A stretch of DNA of 64,000 nucleotides. Origin: CAXXIC01 sp964534355. GTDB lineage: Bacteria; Bacteroidota; Bacteroidia; Bacteroidales; UBA7332. The notes below the pieces were generated by a model that saw only the letters and a list, made by a program, of their open reading frames with translations, had not been told where the DNA came from and made no database searches. Made by a program: the position numbers and the translations under genes. Positions within the stretch are counted from its first letter, which is position 1; every line of letters begins with the position of its first letter. The stretch spans positions 36,818 through 100,817 of the forward strand of contig CAZHNZ010000001.1 in the NCBI GenBank assembly GCA_964534355.1, given 5' to 3'. Below, one piece after another: positions 1 to 7,248 of the stretch.

Positions 1-1
1 G

Positions 2-247
2 AATGGCCCTATGGGTGTTTTCGAAATGGAAAAATTCGCCAAAGGAACTACCGCTATTGCTCACGCAGTAGCCACAGCTACCTCTAATGGCGCATTCTCA
101 CTCATCGGTGGTGGCGACTCAGTAGCAGCCATCAACAAAAACCAGCTTGCCGACAAAGTTAGCTACGTTTCTACCGGTGGTGGTGCCATGCTCGAGTACA
201 TGGAAGGCAAAGTTCTTCCCGGCATCAAAGCCATCCGTGGATTCTAA
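2..247 (+). CDS. pgk: phosphoglycerate kinase, C-terminal fragment
   Basis: This is the 3' end of a gene that starts before the window; the frame is open from base 2. It encodes about 81 residues of phosphoglycerate kinase, the glycolytic enzyme that makes ATP from 1,3-bisphosphoglycerate and ADP in the cytoplasm. The NGPMGVFE segment at the left edge, the SLIGGGDSVAAI nucleotide-binding loop and the VSTGGGAMLEYMEGK ending are the classic C-terminal PGK signatures. The stop at 245-247 is followed by a hairpin terminator. gapA, the preceding step of glycolysis, lies 27 kb away in this window, so the two are not in one operon here. Confidence 0.97.
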   Translation, partial: NGPMGVFEMEKFAKGTTAIAHAVATATSNGAFSLIGGGDSVAAINKNQLADKVSYVSTGGGAMLEYMEGKVLPGIKAIRGF

Positions 248-267
248 TCCATCCCCGGCATACATAC

Positions 268-307
268 AAAAAGGTCGTTCGACACATTGTCGGACGACCT
301 TTTTTTT
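268..307. terminator. Rho-independent terminator, probably bidirectional
   Basis: The arms AGGTCGTTCGACA (272-284) and TGTCGGACGACCT (288-300) pair with one G-T wobble around a 3-base loop, with A's on the left and a T run on the right. It lies between pgk and the convergent secreted-protein gene and can serve both strands. Confidence 0.9.
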
Positions 308-310
308 GTA

Positions 311-1408
311 TTACTGACACACTCGGCCACACACCTTGCGGCCGCGGTTGTCGGTAGCGACGAAGAGGAAGACGCCACCTGCGGGCAGCGCAAAGGCAGT
401 GCCCGACTGCTGTAGCAACCTGATGCCCTGCATGTTGTAGAGCTGCAACTGCACAGGATTGGCAAAGAGCAACCTGCCGCCCACGTGGGTGTAGGGAATA
501 TCGCTTGCCGATACGGCAGATAGCTGCGTGGCGATGTTGGTGCTGAACGTACCATACGGATAGCTTGCTGTGGCCGTGGCTCTCGAAACCCAAAGCTTGT
601 ACACACCGGTGGTGAGGTTGAGCGATTTGGCCGCGCCGTTGCCCACAAAGCTGCTTGCCTCTGTCCATACACTATCGGGACTGCCGCTGCTGTATTTCAT
701 GAGCTTGTAACTTATGCCGTTTACGGTTGTCGGGAAACTTAGTGTTTTGGCGGTGGGGTTGAAGGTGGGTTTTTCTAGGATGGAAATGGTGTCTTTCGTA
801 TTTCCGCTGGTTAACCCTGAACCGTCAATTGTCCAACCTTGATAAAAACCTTGACTTAATATTTTTACGCTATCAGTTTTACCTTGTGATATAGAAACGT
901 TTGAATTCAAGTCTGTCCATTTATAATTCGCCATCCACGGTCCCGCACTCACCGTAGCACTACCACCGGCATTTACCCAGATAAAATCGGGACGCTTGCC
1001 GTAGGTGGCGGAGCCTATGGTGCGGTCGATGATGTCGGCTTGGTAGTTGACCTTTAGTGAAAAGCCATTTAAAAAAATATCATTTGAATATTTTCTGTAA
1101 TTAACCAATATACTTCCATTGGACTCCATTTTCACAGTATCACCTGAAAGCGTCAATCCTTTGTTGTTAACATAAAAAGAAACAGAACCTTTTACAAATT
1201 CAGCCAATGTAATATAGACCGGTTCTCCTGTCTTAACTGCTAAATAAAAATCACTTCCACTTGGCAAATCGGGTATCATGTATGGGTGAGCCTTAGTTCT
1301 GTAATAATCGGGGTCGATAACTGCGGAATTTTGCGCAAATGCGCTAAAAAGATTGGCCACGCCCACTAAAAAAAGGGTGGCGAAGAGACGAAGTGATGTT
1401 TTTTTCAT
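311..1408 (-). CDS. secreted protein of unknown function with C-terminal T9SS-type sorting domain
   Basis: A 365-residue protein. An ATG further upstream (1465) is in frame, but the start at 1408 puts a normal signal peptide (MKKTSLRLFATLFLVGVANL, cleavage near AFAQ-N) at the N terminus. I recognise no catalytic domain in the body, which is rich in Ser, Thr, Asn and Gly as in beta-rich extracellular proteins. The last 65 or so residues (VQLQLYNMQGIRLL followed by a Leu-Pro-Ala-Gly-Gly-Val-Phe-Leu stretch) resemble the type A sorting domain that directs export through the type IX system and surface attachment. The C-terminal coding half (311-770) is visibly GC-rich while the N-terminal half is AT-rich, which suggests a mosaic origin. 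It converges on pgk. Function unknown. Confidence 0.8.
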   Translation of the reverse strand: MKKTSLRLFATLFLVGVANLFSAFAQNSAVIDPDYYRTKAHPYMIPDLPSGSDFYLAVKTGEPVYITLAEFVKGSVSFYVNNKGLTLSGDTVKMESNGSILVNYRKYSNDIFLNGFSLKVNYQADIIDRTIGSATYGKRPDFIWVNAGGSATVSAGPWMANYKWTDLNSNVSISQGKTDSVKILSQGFYQGWTIDGSGLTSGNTKDTISILEKPTFNPTAKTLSFPTTVNGISYKLMKYSSGSPDSVWTEASSFVGNGAAKSLNLTTGVYKLWVSRATATASYPYGTFSTNIATQLSAVSASDIPYTHVGGRLLFANPVQLQLYNMQGIRLLQQSGTAFALPAGGVFLFVATDNRGRKVCGRVCQ

Positions 1409-1457
1409 GTTGATTGCGGATGTGAGATTAAACAATTCGTTAATTGATGGTTGGATG

Positions 1458-1643
1458 TGCCCCACATCTTACGCAAGCCCGCTATCGGGCACAAAAAAAG
1501 CGTGGGACATTTAACTGTATCACGCATCTGAGGCCTTCGACTGCCTAACTAGAATAATAAGTTAAAGCCCACGCCGTTTGGCGCAGGCGTTTACTAACTT
1601 ATTCCTACTAGTTTTGAAATTGTCGAAGTTTCAGATGTGGGAA
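1458..1643. repeat. nested imperfect palindromes, structured intergenic element
   Basis: The stretch between the two minus-strand genes is dense in inverted repeats. The outer arms are CATCTGAGGCCTTCGAC (1525-1541) and GTCGAAGTTTCAGATG (1622-1637). Inside them lie AACTAG...AATAAGTTA (1547-1564) against TAACTTATTCCTACTAGTT (1595-1613), with a small hairpin CGCC-GTTT-GGCG (1572-1583) at the centre. A separate hairpin GCCCG-CTAT-CGGGC sits at 1477-1490. CCCACATCT (1461-1469) can also pair with AGATGTGGG at about 1634-1642. It could be a MITE/REP-like element or a structured RNA. I see no second copy in this window. Confidence 0.6.
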
Positions 1644-1673
1644 TAAAAGCTAACGCTTTTGATAATATGTAAA

Positions 1674-1701
1674 CCGGCTGTCGCTACGGCCGGGGTTTTT
1701 T
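1674..1701 (+). terminator. hairpin plus T run reading on the plus strand
   Basis: CCGGCTGT and ACGGCCGG form an 8-pair stem (one G-T) around CGCT, followed by GG and six T's at 1696-1701. The T run is on the plus strand, yet both flanking genes are on the minus strand, so this would end a plus-strand transcript coming from the palindromic region. I found no clear plus-strand promoter upstream. Confidence 0.55.
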
Positions 1702-1704
1702 AAG

Positions 1705-2208
1705 CTATTTATCATAAGCCAAATATCCGATTGGATTCATTGGCTTACTATTTTTTTCGTTTTGGCTTGCCATTTCTGTGAGAGCCTGATAGATTTCGCT
1801 AAATTGCATATTGGTTTCAATCATAAAATTCTCAATTTTTTGATTTAGCTCTGCGTATCCAAGTGCAAATTGACGTAAAGATACAAAAGCTCTTACAATC
1901 AATATGTTCACTTCAATAGCTTTTGTGCTATTTAACAAACCGGCGAGCATTGCAACACCATGCTCTGTAAAGGCATAGGGCAACTTTCGCGTTCCACCCC
2001 AACTTGATGTTCCATTTTGGAATATCAAGTCAAACTCTTCATTTGTCAGCTGAAACATGAAATCGTCCGGAAATCGCTCGGCATTACGCTTGACTGCTTT
2101 GTTTAGGTTTCCGGTTGTAACGTCATACAGTATTGCAAGATCTTTGTCGAGAATAACTTTTAATCCTCTTATTTCATGTATTTTGCTTTGTATGAGTTGC
2201 AATTCCAT
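1705..2208 (-). CDS. ORF6N (KilA-N-like) domain protein
   Basis: A 167-residue protein whose residues 5-95 match the ORF6N domain: an N-terminal IRGLKVILDKDLAILYDV motif, then LNKAVKRNAERFPDDFMFQLT, then a WGGTRKLPYAFTEHGVAMLA segment. The family is related to KilA-N/BRO DNA-binding domains found in phages and many Bacteroidota chromosomes; its cellular role is not established. The last 70 residues are helical and may form a coiled coil. A good promoter lies 73 bases upstream. The palindrome-rich stretch begins about 60 bases beyond the stop, and such pairing of ORF6N genes with repeats hints at a mobile or recently acquired unit, which is inference only. Confidence 0.85.
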   Translation of the reverse strand: MELQLIQSKIHEIRGLKVILDKDLAILYDVTTGNLNKAVKRNAERFPDDFMFQLTNEEFDLIFQNGTSSWGGTRKLPYAFTEHGVAMLAGLLNSTKAIEVNILIVRAFVSLRQFALGYAELNQKIENFMIETNMQFSEIYQALTEMASQNEKNSKPMNPIGYLAYDK

Positions 2209-2281
2209 AGTTTTTGTGAGTTATATCTGAACATCTCTCCTTTCAATAGAACTGAAAAGAATGGATGAATATTTCGTAGTG

Positions 2282-2311
2282 CAAATGTATAAATAATATT
2301 TTGATGTACAA
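2282..2311 (-). promoter_or_regulatory. promoter of the ORF6N gene
   Basis: On the minus strand a TTG (2311-2309) is followed after 19 bases by TACATTTG (2289-2282), an exact match to TAnnTTTG. Transcription should start near 2276, giving a leader of about 70 bases. Confidence 0.7.
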
Positions 2312-2701
2312 TGGGTTTGTATCAGGTGGTGTTTTTTTTTGTTTTTGGGGTGAGATGACGGTGGCATTGCATATTGCGGAGCCGTTACGAGTCTTTTTTG
2401 CTTACTCTCGATCTTTTGCAGTCGGCTGTGGGTTCTATACTTCTATCCTGAGTACAGAATCTAAAAGTATGGACTTGGATTTAGATTTTTGTCCTTCGAT
2501 TAACAATCCAAATATTTGGTTAGACTACCTTCGCAAAAAAAAGTTACTCCCTTATATCTCTGCATTCGTACTAATTTTGACAAATAAAACTATTCTGTAA
2601 ATTCAGTTTAGGAATCAGTAAATTTTTATGCATACACATCCCCCCATTTCTTGTTCTATAGTGTATCGATCAGGTTTGAGGTAAAAAATTAAAAAAACAG
2701 T
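2312..2701. other. AT-rich intergenic region without a convincing gene
   Basis: Between the ORF6N promoter and the kdgK operator lie about 390 bases. A plus-strand open frame of 99 codons (2301-2600) begins with TTG inside the minus-strand promoter, matches no family I know and has no promoter of its own, so I do not call it. No hairpin, repeat or RNA gene is apparent. Confidence 0.5.
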
Positions 2702-2713
2702 GCAACCGATTGC
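2702..2713. promoter_or_regulatory. LacI-type operator over the kdgK promoter
   Basis: GCAACCGATTGC is an imperfect palindrome with a central CG, the hallmark of LacI-family binding sites. It overlaps the TTG of the -33 element (2710-2712), a position where a bound protein would block RNA polymerase. It differs from the TGTAAACG-type sites of the PUL, so another regulator, not encoded here, is expected. Confidence 0.55.
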
Positions 2714-2741
2714 GCAATTTCAAAATAAAATCCTATATTTG
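2710..2741 (+). promoter_or_regulatory. promoter of the kdgK-kdgA-exuT operon
   Basis: TATATTTG at 2734-2741 is an exact -7 element, with a TTG at 2710-2712, 21 bases upstream. The start of transcription is expected near 2748, about 30 bases before the kdgK ATG. Confidence 0.75.
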
Positions 2742-2776
2742 CAACCTCAATTATAAGCATATTAAACAATTACCAA

Positions 2777-3817
2777 ATGAAAAAAGTCGTTACTTTTGGA
2801 GAGATCATGTTGCGTCTGGCTACGCCGGGTTATCAGCGTTTTGTGCAGGCAACAGAGTTTACAGCTACTTATGGTGGGGGAGAGGCTAATGTGGCTGTCT
2901 CCCTGGCCAATTACGGTTTGAACGCCGAATTTATAACCCGTTTGCCAAAAAATGATATTGCGGCAGCCTGCTTATCGAGCCTGCACAAATACAGTGTGAA
3001 AACAAATAATGTCATTTATGGTGGCGATCGTCTGGGAATCTATTTTCTCGAAACCGGTGCTGTGGCACGTGCCAGCAAGGTGGTGTACGACCGCGCAAAC
3101 TCTTCTATTGCCGAAATCAAACCGGGTATGGTCAATTGGAGAGAGGTGTTTCAGGATGCGGAATGGTTTCACTGGACCGGTATTACTCCCGCTCTTTCTC
3201 AGGGTGCAGCTGATGCTTGTCTCGAGGCTATACAAGTGGCCAACGAGATGGGGGTGACTGTCTCTACCGACCTTAATTTTCGCAAGAATCTTTGGAAATA
3301 CGGCAAAAAAGCCTCGGAAGTAATGCCCGCTCTCGTAGCTGGTTGCGATGTTATTCTGGGTAACGAAGAGGATGCCGAAATGGTGTTTGGTATCAAACCC
3401 GAAGGCTTCGACGTAGCCCATACCGGTGGCGAAGTGAATGCAACCGAATTTGAGTCGGTTTGTACGCAGATGATGGCGCGTTTCCCCCGTGCGAAAAAAG
3501 TAATTATCACGTTGCGCGGATCTATCAACGCCAACCACAATACCTGGGGTGGCGTGCTCTATGCCGATGGAAAACTGTTTGAATCCAAAAGATACGATAT
3601 TACCCACATTGTCGATCGTGTTGGGGGGGGAGACTCCTTTATGGGTGGACTTATCTATGGCCTGATTTCGTACCCGGGCGACGACCAGAAAGCCCTTGAA
3701 TTTGCTGTAGCTGCTTCGTGCCTGAAGCACACTATTTATGGAGACTTCAACCTGGTCACTGTAGATGAAGTAGAGAAACTGATGGGTGGTGATGCCTCCG
3801 GTCGTGTTTCCCGTTGA
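2777..3817 (+). CDS. kdgK: 2-keto-3-deoxygluconate kinase (PfkB family)
   Basis: A 346-residue cytoplasmic sugar kinase that phosphorylates 2-keto-3-deoxygluconate (KDG) to KDPG with ATP. The N-terminal MKKVVTFGEIMLRL and YGGGEANVAVSLANYG segments are typical of PfkB kinases of the KDG group. The C-terminal DRVGGGDSFMGGL is the PfkB signature with the catalytic base Asp286; the common first residues GAGD appear as GGGD. First gene of an operon with kdgA (38 bases downstream) and exuT, which together make a KDG/hexuronate pathway. The codons of the active-site Gly triplet create a run of eight G's (3623-3630), an unusual homopolymer in an AT-rich gene. Fructokinase activity cannot be excluded by sequence, but the context favours KDG. 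Confidence 0.93.
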   Translation: MKKVVTFGEIMLRLATPGYQRFVQATEFTATYGGGEANVAVSLANYGLNAEFITRLPKNDIAAACLSSLHKYSVKTNNVIYGGDRLGIYFLETGAVARASKVVYDRANSSIAEIKPGMVNWREVFQDAEWFHWTGITPALSQGAADACLEAIQVANEMGVTVSTDLNFRKNLWKYGKKASEVMPALVAGCDVILGNEEDAEMVFGIKPEGFDVAHTGGEVNATEFESVCTQMMARFPRAKKVIITLRGSINANHNTWGGVLYADGKLFESKRYDITHIVDRVGGGDSFMGGLIYGLISYPGDDQKALEFAVAASCLKHTIYGDFNLVTVDEVEKLMGGDASGRVSR

Positions 3818-3855
3818 TCATTTGGAGTTAGTCATTTAAATAAATCAAATTAGAC

Positions 3856-4521
3856 ATGCGTTTCAATAAATTTCAAGTGATAACTGCCATGGCCGAAACC
3901 GGTATGGTACCTGTGTTTTACCACAAAGATGTGGCAGTGGCCAAAAATGTGGTGAAAGCCTGTTACGATGGTGGTGTTCGTGTTTTCGAATTTACCAATC
4001 GTGCCGATTTTGCCCACGAGGTGTTTGGTGAGCTGGTTAAATTTGCTGCCAAAGAGTGTCCCGATATGATTATGGGTATTGGCTCTGTGGTCGATCCGGC
4101 AACAGCCGCACTTTACATTCAGTTGGGTGCCAATTTTATTGTTGGTCCGTTGTTCAATCCCGAAGTAGCCAAAGTGGCCAATCGTCGTCTGATTCCCTAT
4201 TCACCGGGCTGTGGGTCGGTCTCTGAAGTCGGATTTGCACAGGAAATGGGTTGCGATGTTTGCAAGGTTTTCCCCGGCGATGTGTTGGGTGCATCCTTCG
4301 TGAAAGGCCTCAAAGCGCCTATGCCGTGGTCTAATCTGATGGTGACCGGTGGTGTGAAGCCCGAAGAGGCCAACCTCAAAGGCTGGTTCGATGCCGGAGT
4401 AACCTGTGTGGGTATGGGTTCCAATCTCTTCCCCGCAGCCGATATCAAAGCCGAAAACTGGGGTGCAATTACAGATTTGTGCAAGAGTGCGCTGGCGATT
4501 ATTCAAAAAGTAAAAAACTGA
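3856..4521 (+). CDS. kdgA: KDPG/KHG aldolase
   Basis: A 221-residue class I aldolase that splits 2-keto-3-deoxy-6-phosphogluconate into pyruvate and glyceraldehyde 3-phosphate, the last step of the Entner-Doudoroff-type route from hexuronates. The Schiff-base lysine is Lys137 in VCKVFPGD, the catalytic Glu is probably Glu45 in VFEFTNR, and the GCGSVSEV and VTGGV phosphate-binding segments are present. The length fits the Eda/KdgA family. It takes the product of kdgK directly upstream and sits 21 bases before the transporter gene, so the three are very probably cotranscribed. The symbol eda would be equally valid. Confidence 0.95.
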   Translation: MRFNKFQVITAMAETGMVPVFYHKDVAVAKNVVKACYDGGVRVFEFTNRADFAHEVFGELVKFAAKECPDMIMGIGSVVDPATAALYIQLGANFIVGPLFNPEVAKVANRRLIPYSPGCGSVSEVGFAQEMGCDVCKVFPGDVLGASFVKGLKAPMPWSNLMVTGGVKPEEANLKGWFDAGVTCVGMGSNLFPAADIKAENWGAITDLCKSALAIIQKVKN

Positions 4522-4542
4522 TTTGCATTATAATAATTAACT

Positions 4543-6066
4543 ATGAATAACACAAAAGACGTTCCGTCAATTGGAAAATATCGCTGGATAATTGCTGCGT
4601 TATTATTGTTCTCTACGACCATTAATTACATGGATCGGAATGTAATCGGGTTTCTGAAGGACTATTTTTGTTCTGCAGAGGGTTTTGGATGGTCTTCGTC
4701 TGAATATTCGAATTTAACCTCTGTCTTTACAGCTTTTTATGCCGGTTTTACATTGGTAGCCGGCTGGATTATAGATAAGGTAGGGACAAAGGTGGGCCTT
4801 GCGGCATCTTTAATTGTTTGGTCCTTTGCCGGTATGGCCAGTTCATTGATGGGTAAAACTCTGTTTTGGCACTGTGCTGCACGTAGTATATTTGGAGCCG
4901 GTGAAGCCGGAAACTTTCCTGCTTCTATAAAGGCGGTTGCAGAATGGTTTCCCAAGCGTGAAAGAGCTCTGGCCACGGGGATATTTAATTCTGGGTCAAA
5001 TATTGGCGCAATGATTTGTGCTATTTTTGTGCCATGGGCTTTGCTTACCTGGGGTGATGGACGGGAGTTTTTGGGGCAATTGCACGGATGGCAAATGGCC
5101 TTTATTTTAACCGGTCTGATCGGATTCCTTTGGCTTTTCTTTTGGCAGATTTTCTATTCGTCGCCCAAAAAGATGCTGGCAAAAGGTAAGATTTCGCAAG
5201 CCGAATACGATTATATTCACAGTGAGGATGAGCCGGTAGTTGAAGCCATAGCCGGTGCGCCCAAAGAGAAGGTTTCGTGGTTTAAAATGCTTACCTACAA
5301 ACAGACCTGGGCTTTTATTGCCGGTAAATTCATGACCGATGGTATTTGGTGGTTTTTATTATTCTGGTTGCCGACCTACGTCAAGCAGCAGTTTTGTGAT
5401 GGACTGAGCAAAGAGACAACCGCTAGTTATGTGATGATTTCCAATTTTGTGGTCTTTGGAATTGCGATTATTGGTTCTGTGTATGGCGGATCTATCCCTA
5501 TGTCGTTTATGAAAAGAGGGTGGCAAACATACAAAGCGCGAATGACAGCTATGTTGTTGATTGCGATTGTTCCGACTGCCTTGCTGAGTACGCAGTATAT
5601 GGCTGGGTTTGGTATTGTGGCGGCTATTGCAGTGATTAGTCTGGGTGGTGCAGCGCATCAGGCCTGGTCTGCAAATTTGTTTACAACAGTTTCTGATATG
5701 TTTCCAAAGAAATCAGTTGCAACTGTTACCGGTATTGGGGCTGCATTTGGGGGGCTTGGTGGCGTTTTTATGCAGCAGTTGGCAGGACGCCTCGAGGATT
5801 ATTATCGTGGTGTTGGTGTTGGTCTGGCTAAAGCACAGGGCTTAATTCAGGAGACAGTTGCTTTACCCCTTGATAAGATTAAAATGGACAACCTCAAAGA
5901 GGTCGTTTCTGATCCCGCCCTTCTCGGGCAAGCTAAATTGTTAGTTTCAGGTAATGTTTCTCACGCTTATGGTATCATGTTTGCATTATGTGCGTTCTCT
6001 TATCTTATAGCATGGGTGATTATGAAAATATTGGTGCCTAAGCATACGCCGATTACAGATTTATAA
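4543..6066 (+). CDS. exuT: MFS hexuronate transporter (ExuT/ACS family)
   Basis: A 507-residue inner-membrane permease of the anion:cation symporter branch of the major facilitator superfamily. The first helix with NYMDRNVIGF and the following IIDKVGTKVG loop are ACS signatures, and about 12 membrane segments can be drawn. It contains a long cytoplasmic stretch in the middle (about residues 205-245) and an enlarged loop before the last helix (about 430-475), which make it longer than the 430-residue E. coli ExuT. As third gene of the KDG operon it most likely imports galacturonate, glucuronate or KDG itself with protons. The isomerases and dehydratases that lead to KDG are not in this window. 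Sugar specificity is inferred from the neighbours. Confidence 0.88.
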   Translation: MNNTKDVPSIGKYRWIIAALLLFSTTINYMDRNVIGFLKDYFCSAEGFGWSSSEYSNLTSVFTAFYAGFTLVAGWIIDKVGTKVGLAASLIVWSFAGMASSLMGKTLFWHCAARSIFGAGEAGNFPASIKAVAEWFPKRERALATGIFNSGSNIGAMICAIFVPWALLTWGDGREFLGQLHGWQMAFILTGLIGFLWLFFWQIFYSSPKKMLAKGKISQAEYDYIHSEDEPVVEAIAGAPKEKVSWFKMLTYKQTWAFIAGKFMTDGIWWFLLFWLPTYVKQQFCDGLSKETTASYVMISNFVVFGIAIIGSVYGGSIPMSFMKRGWQTYKARMTAMLLIAIVPTALLSTQYMAGFGIVAAIAVISLGGAAHQAWSANLFTTVSDMFPKKSVATVTGIGAAFGGLGGVFMQQLAGRLEDYYRGVGVGLAKAQGLIQETVALPLDKIKMDNLKEVVSDPALLGQAKLLVSGNVSHAYGIMFALCAFSYLIAWVIMKILVPKHTPITDL

Positions 6067-6089
6067 TTTTTGAAATAAATAATTTTGAG

Positions 6090-6119
6090 GGTGCGGATTA
6101 TTTTCGCACCTTTTTTTTT
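6090..6119 (+). terminator. Rho-independent terminator of the kdg operon
   Basis: GGTGCG (6090-6095) pairs with CGCACC (6105-6110) and is followed by nine T's. It closes the kdgK-kdgA-exuT transcript 23 bases after the stop. Confidence 0.92.
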
Positions 6120-6150
6120 GTGTTTTACCGTGTTTGTTGCATAGAATGAT

Positions 6151-6158
6151 TAATTTTG
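6151..6158 (+). promoter_or_regulatory. candidate -7 element for the DUF3467 gene
   Basis: TAATTTTG matches TAnnTTTG 35 bases before the start codon, just behind the previous terminator. No well-placed TTG exists 19-21 bases upstream, so this is a moderate call. Confidence 0.5.
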
Positions 6159-6192
6159 ACCTCAATTTGTAAAAACAAAAACAGAAATAATT

Positions 6193-6489
6193 ATGAGTGA
6201 TAATTTAGAATTTAATATGAGTGAAGAGATTGCTCAGGGCGAGTATGCTAATTTAGTTGTTATTACACATTCCAGTGCTGAGTTTATACTGGATTTTATT
6301 AGAATGTTACCCAATGTCGAAAAACCGGTTGTGAAGTCCAGAGTTATCCTCGGCCCTGAAAATGCAAAACGTTTTTTGATGGCAATGGATGATAATATCC
6401 GAAAATACGAATCGAAATACGGTAAAATCACGCTGTATGATGAGGACGGTATGGTACCTCCTATTATCGGGCGTGGAGGAAAGGCTTAA
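6193..6489 (+). CDS. DUF3467 family protein
   Basis: A 98-residue acidic cytoplasmic protein with the DUF3467 pattern: EYANLVVITHSSAEFILDFIRMLP, then VKSRVILGPENAKRFLMAM, then an amphipathic helix. The family's function is unknown. In many Bacteroidales it sits between rpoC and rpsL. Here it keeps its place ahead of rpsL (228 bases), but rpoC is absent and the kdg operon precedes it. The 228-base gap with its own two promoters suggests it is not the main driver of the ribosomal operon. A role tied to transcription or translation is suggested only by its conserved location. Confidence 0.88.
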   Translation: MSDNLEFNMSEEIAQGEYANLVVITHSSAEFILDFIRMLPNVEKPVVKSRVILGPENAKRFLMAMDDNIRKYESKYGKITLYDEDGMVPPIIGRGGKA

Positions 6490-6551
6490 TGAGGAAAAGC
6501 TCTTATGTGAGTGTGGGCTAAACCTCTGGGAATCTTAATAATTCAAAAAAG

Positions 6552-6582
6552 TTGCAGGATACAGGAAAAATAGCTATCTTTG
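6552..6582 (+). promoter_or_regulatory. upstream promoter of the ribosomal protein operon
   Basis: TTG (6552-6554), 20 bases, then TATCTTTG (6575-6582). Both elements match the Bacteroidota consensus. The leader to rpsL would be about 130 bases. Confidence 0.75.
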
Positions 6583-6625
6583 CACCGTTTTTCGGCGAAG
6601 AAGTAGAATATTTTCGGTTAATGTG

Positions 6626-6655
6626 TTGATTATTCGAAAATAATGCCTATTTTTG
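6626..6655 (+). promoter_or_regulatory. downstream promoter of the ribosomal protein operon
   Basis: TTG (6626-6628), 19 bases, then TATTTTTG (6648-6655). Together with the site at 6552-6582 this gives tandem promoters 73 bases apart, as is common for strongly expressed ribosomal operons. The leader to rpsL would be about 55 bases. Confidence 0.75.
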
Positions 6656-6717
6656 CCGTCCGTTTTGTAATATAGTTATAAAGTATAAATAATCAAAGTT
6701 TTTAAAGTTCTAAAGAA

Positions 6718-7140
6718 ATGCCTACAATTCAGCAATTAGTTAGAAAGGGAAGAGAGAGCTTGGTGGATAAAAGTAAGGCTCCCGCACTTGATTCATGTCC
6801 GCAAAGACGTGGAGTTTGTGTGAGAGTATATACTACTACTCCTAAAAAGCCGAACTCGGCAATGCGTAAAGTTGCCCGTGTACGTTTAACCAACGGAAAA
6901 GAGGTGAACTCTTACATCCCGGGTGAAGGCCACAACTTGCAAGAGCACTCGATCGTTTTGGTTCGTGGTGGTCGTGTAAAAGACCTTCCGGGTGTACGTT
7001 ACCACATCGTACGCGGTACATTAGATACAGCAGGTGTTGTGAAACGTACTCAAAGACGTTCTAAGTACGGCGCAAAACGTCCGAAACCAGGTCAACCCGC
7101 TGTAGCAGCTAAAGGTGCTCCCGCTAAAAAGAAAAAGTAA
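6718..7140 (+). CDS. rpsL: 30S ribosomal protein S12
   Basis: A 140-residue protein of the decoding centre of the small subunit. The TPKKPNSAMRKVARVRLTNG block and the VKDLPGVRYHIVRGTLD block are invariant S12 motifs. Lys43 (the streptomycin-site lysine) is present, so the sequence shows no classic resistance change there. The C terminus is a Lys/Ala/Pro-rich tail slightly longer than in E. coli. First gene of the long cluster, with two promoters ahead and a 151-base gap before rpsG. Confidence 0.98.
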   Translation: MPTIQQLVRKGRESLVDKSKAPALDSCPQRRGVCVRVYTTTPKKPNSAMRKVARVRLTNGKEVNSYIPGEGHNLQEHSIVLVRGGRVKDLPGVRYHIVRGTLDTAGVVKRTQRRSKYGAKRPKPGQPAVAAKGAPAKKKK

Positions 7141-7167
7141 AAAATCCTAAGCAAGAGATTGAAATTT

Positions 7168-7186
7168 AATTAGTTAATAACTAATT
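7168..7186. repeat. inverted repeat in the rpsL-rpsG gap
   Basis: AATTAGTTA-A-TAACTAATT is a perfect 9+9 palindrome around one A; as RNA it gives a 7-pair stem with a 5-base loop. It lies in the intercistronic space where S7 represses translation in E. coli, so it may be part of a control structure. That function is inferred. Confidence 0.5.
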
Positions 7187-7218
7187 TGAGTTTTTGATAG
7201 GCTCGCAAGGTTGAGTAA

Positions 7219-7248
7219 ATGAACCCGGAGGGGGGATTTGAAGATTAA
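7219..7248 (+). CDS. possible 9-residue upstream peptide before rpsG
   Basis: An ATG at 7219 opens a frame encoding M-N-P-E-G-G-F-E-D and a TAA at 7246-7248. It contains a GGAGGGGGG tract (7228-7236), very unusual in a phylum that rarely uses Shine-Dalgarno pairing. The tract also lies just ahead of an in-frame TTG (7238) that would extend S7 by 18 residues. Whether either start is used cannot be decided here. Confidence 0.25.
   Translation: MNPEGGFED

Noticed and set aside
225..672. Two minus-strand frames of over 140 codons
   Set aside because: They are other frames of the GC-rich end of the secreted-protein gene and have low-complexity, Arg/His/Cys-rich translations.
2301..2600. Plus-strand open frame of 99 codons between the ORF6N and kdgK genes
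   Set aside because: It starts with TTG inside the minus-strand promoter, resembles no family, and has no promoter of its own.
2972..3730. Minus-strand frame of 252 codons opposite kdgK
   Set aside because: Shadow of a confident gene; translation shows no known motifs.
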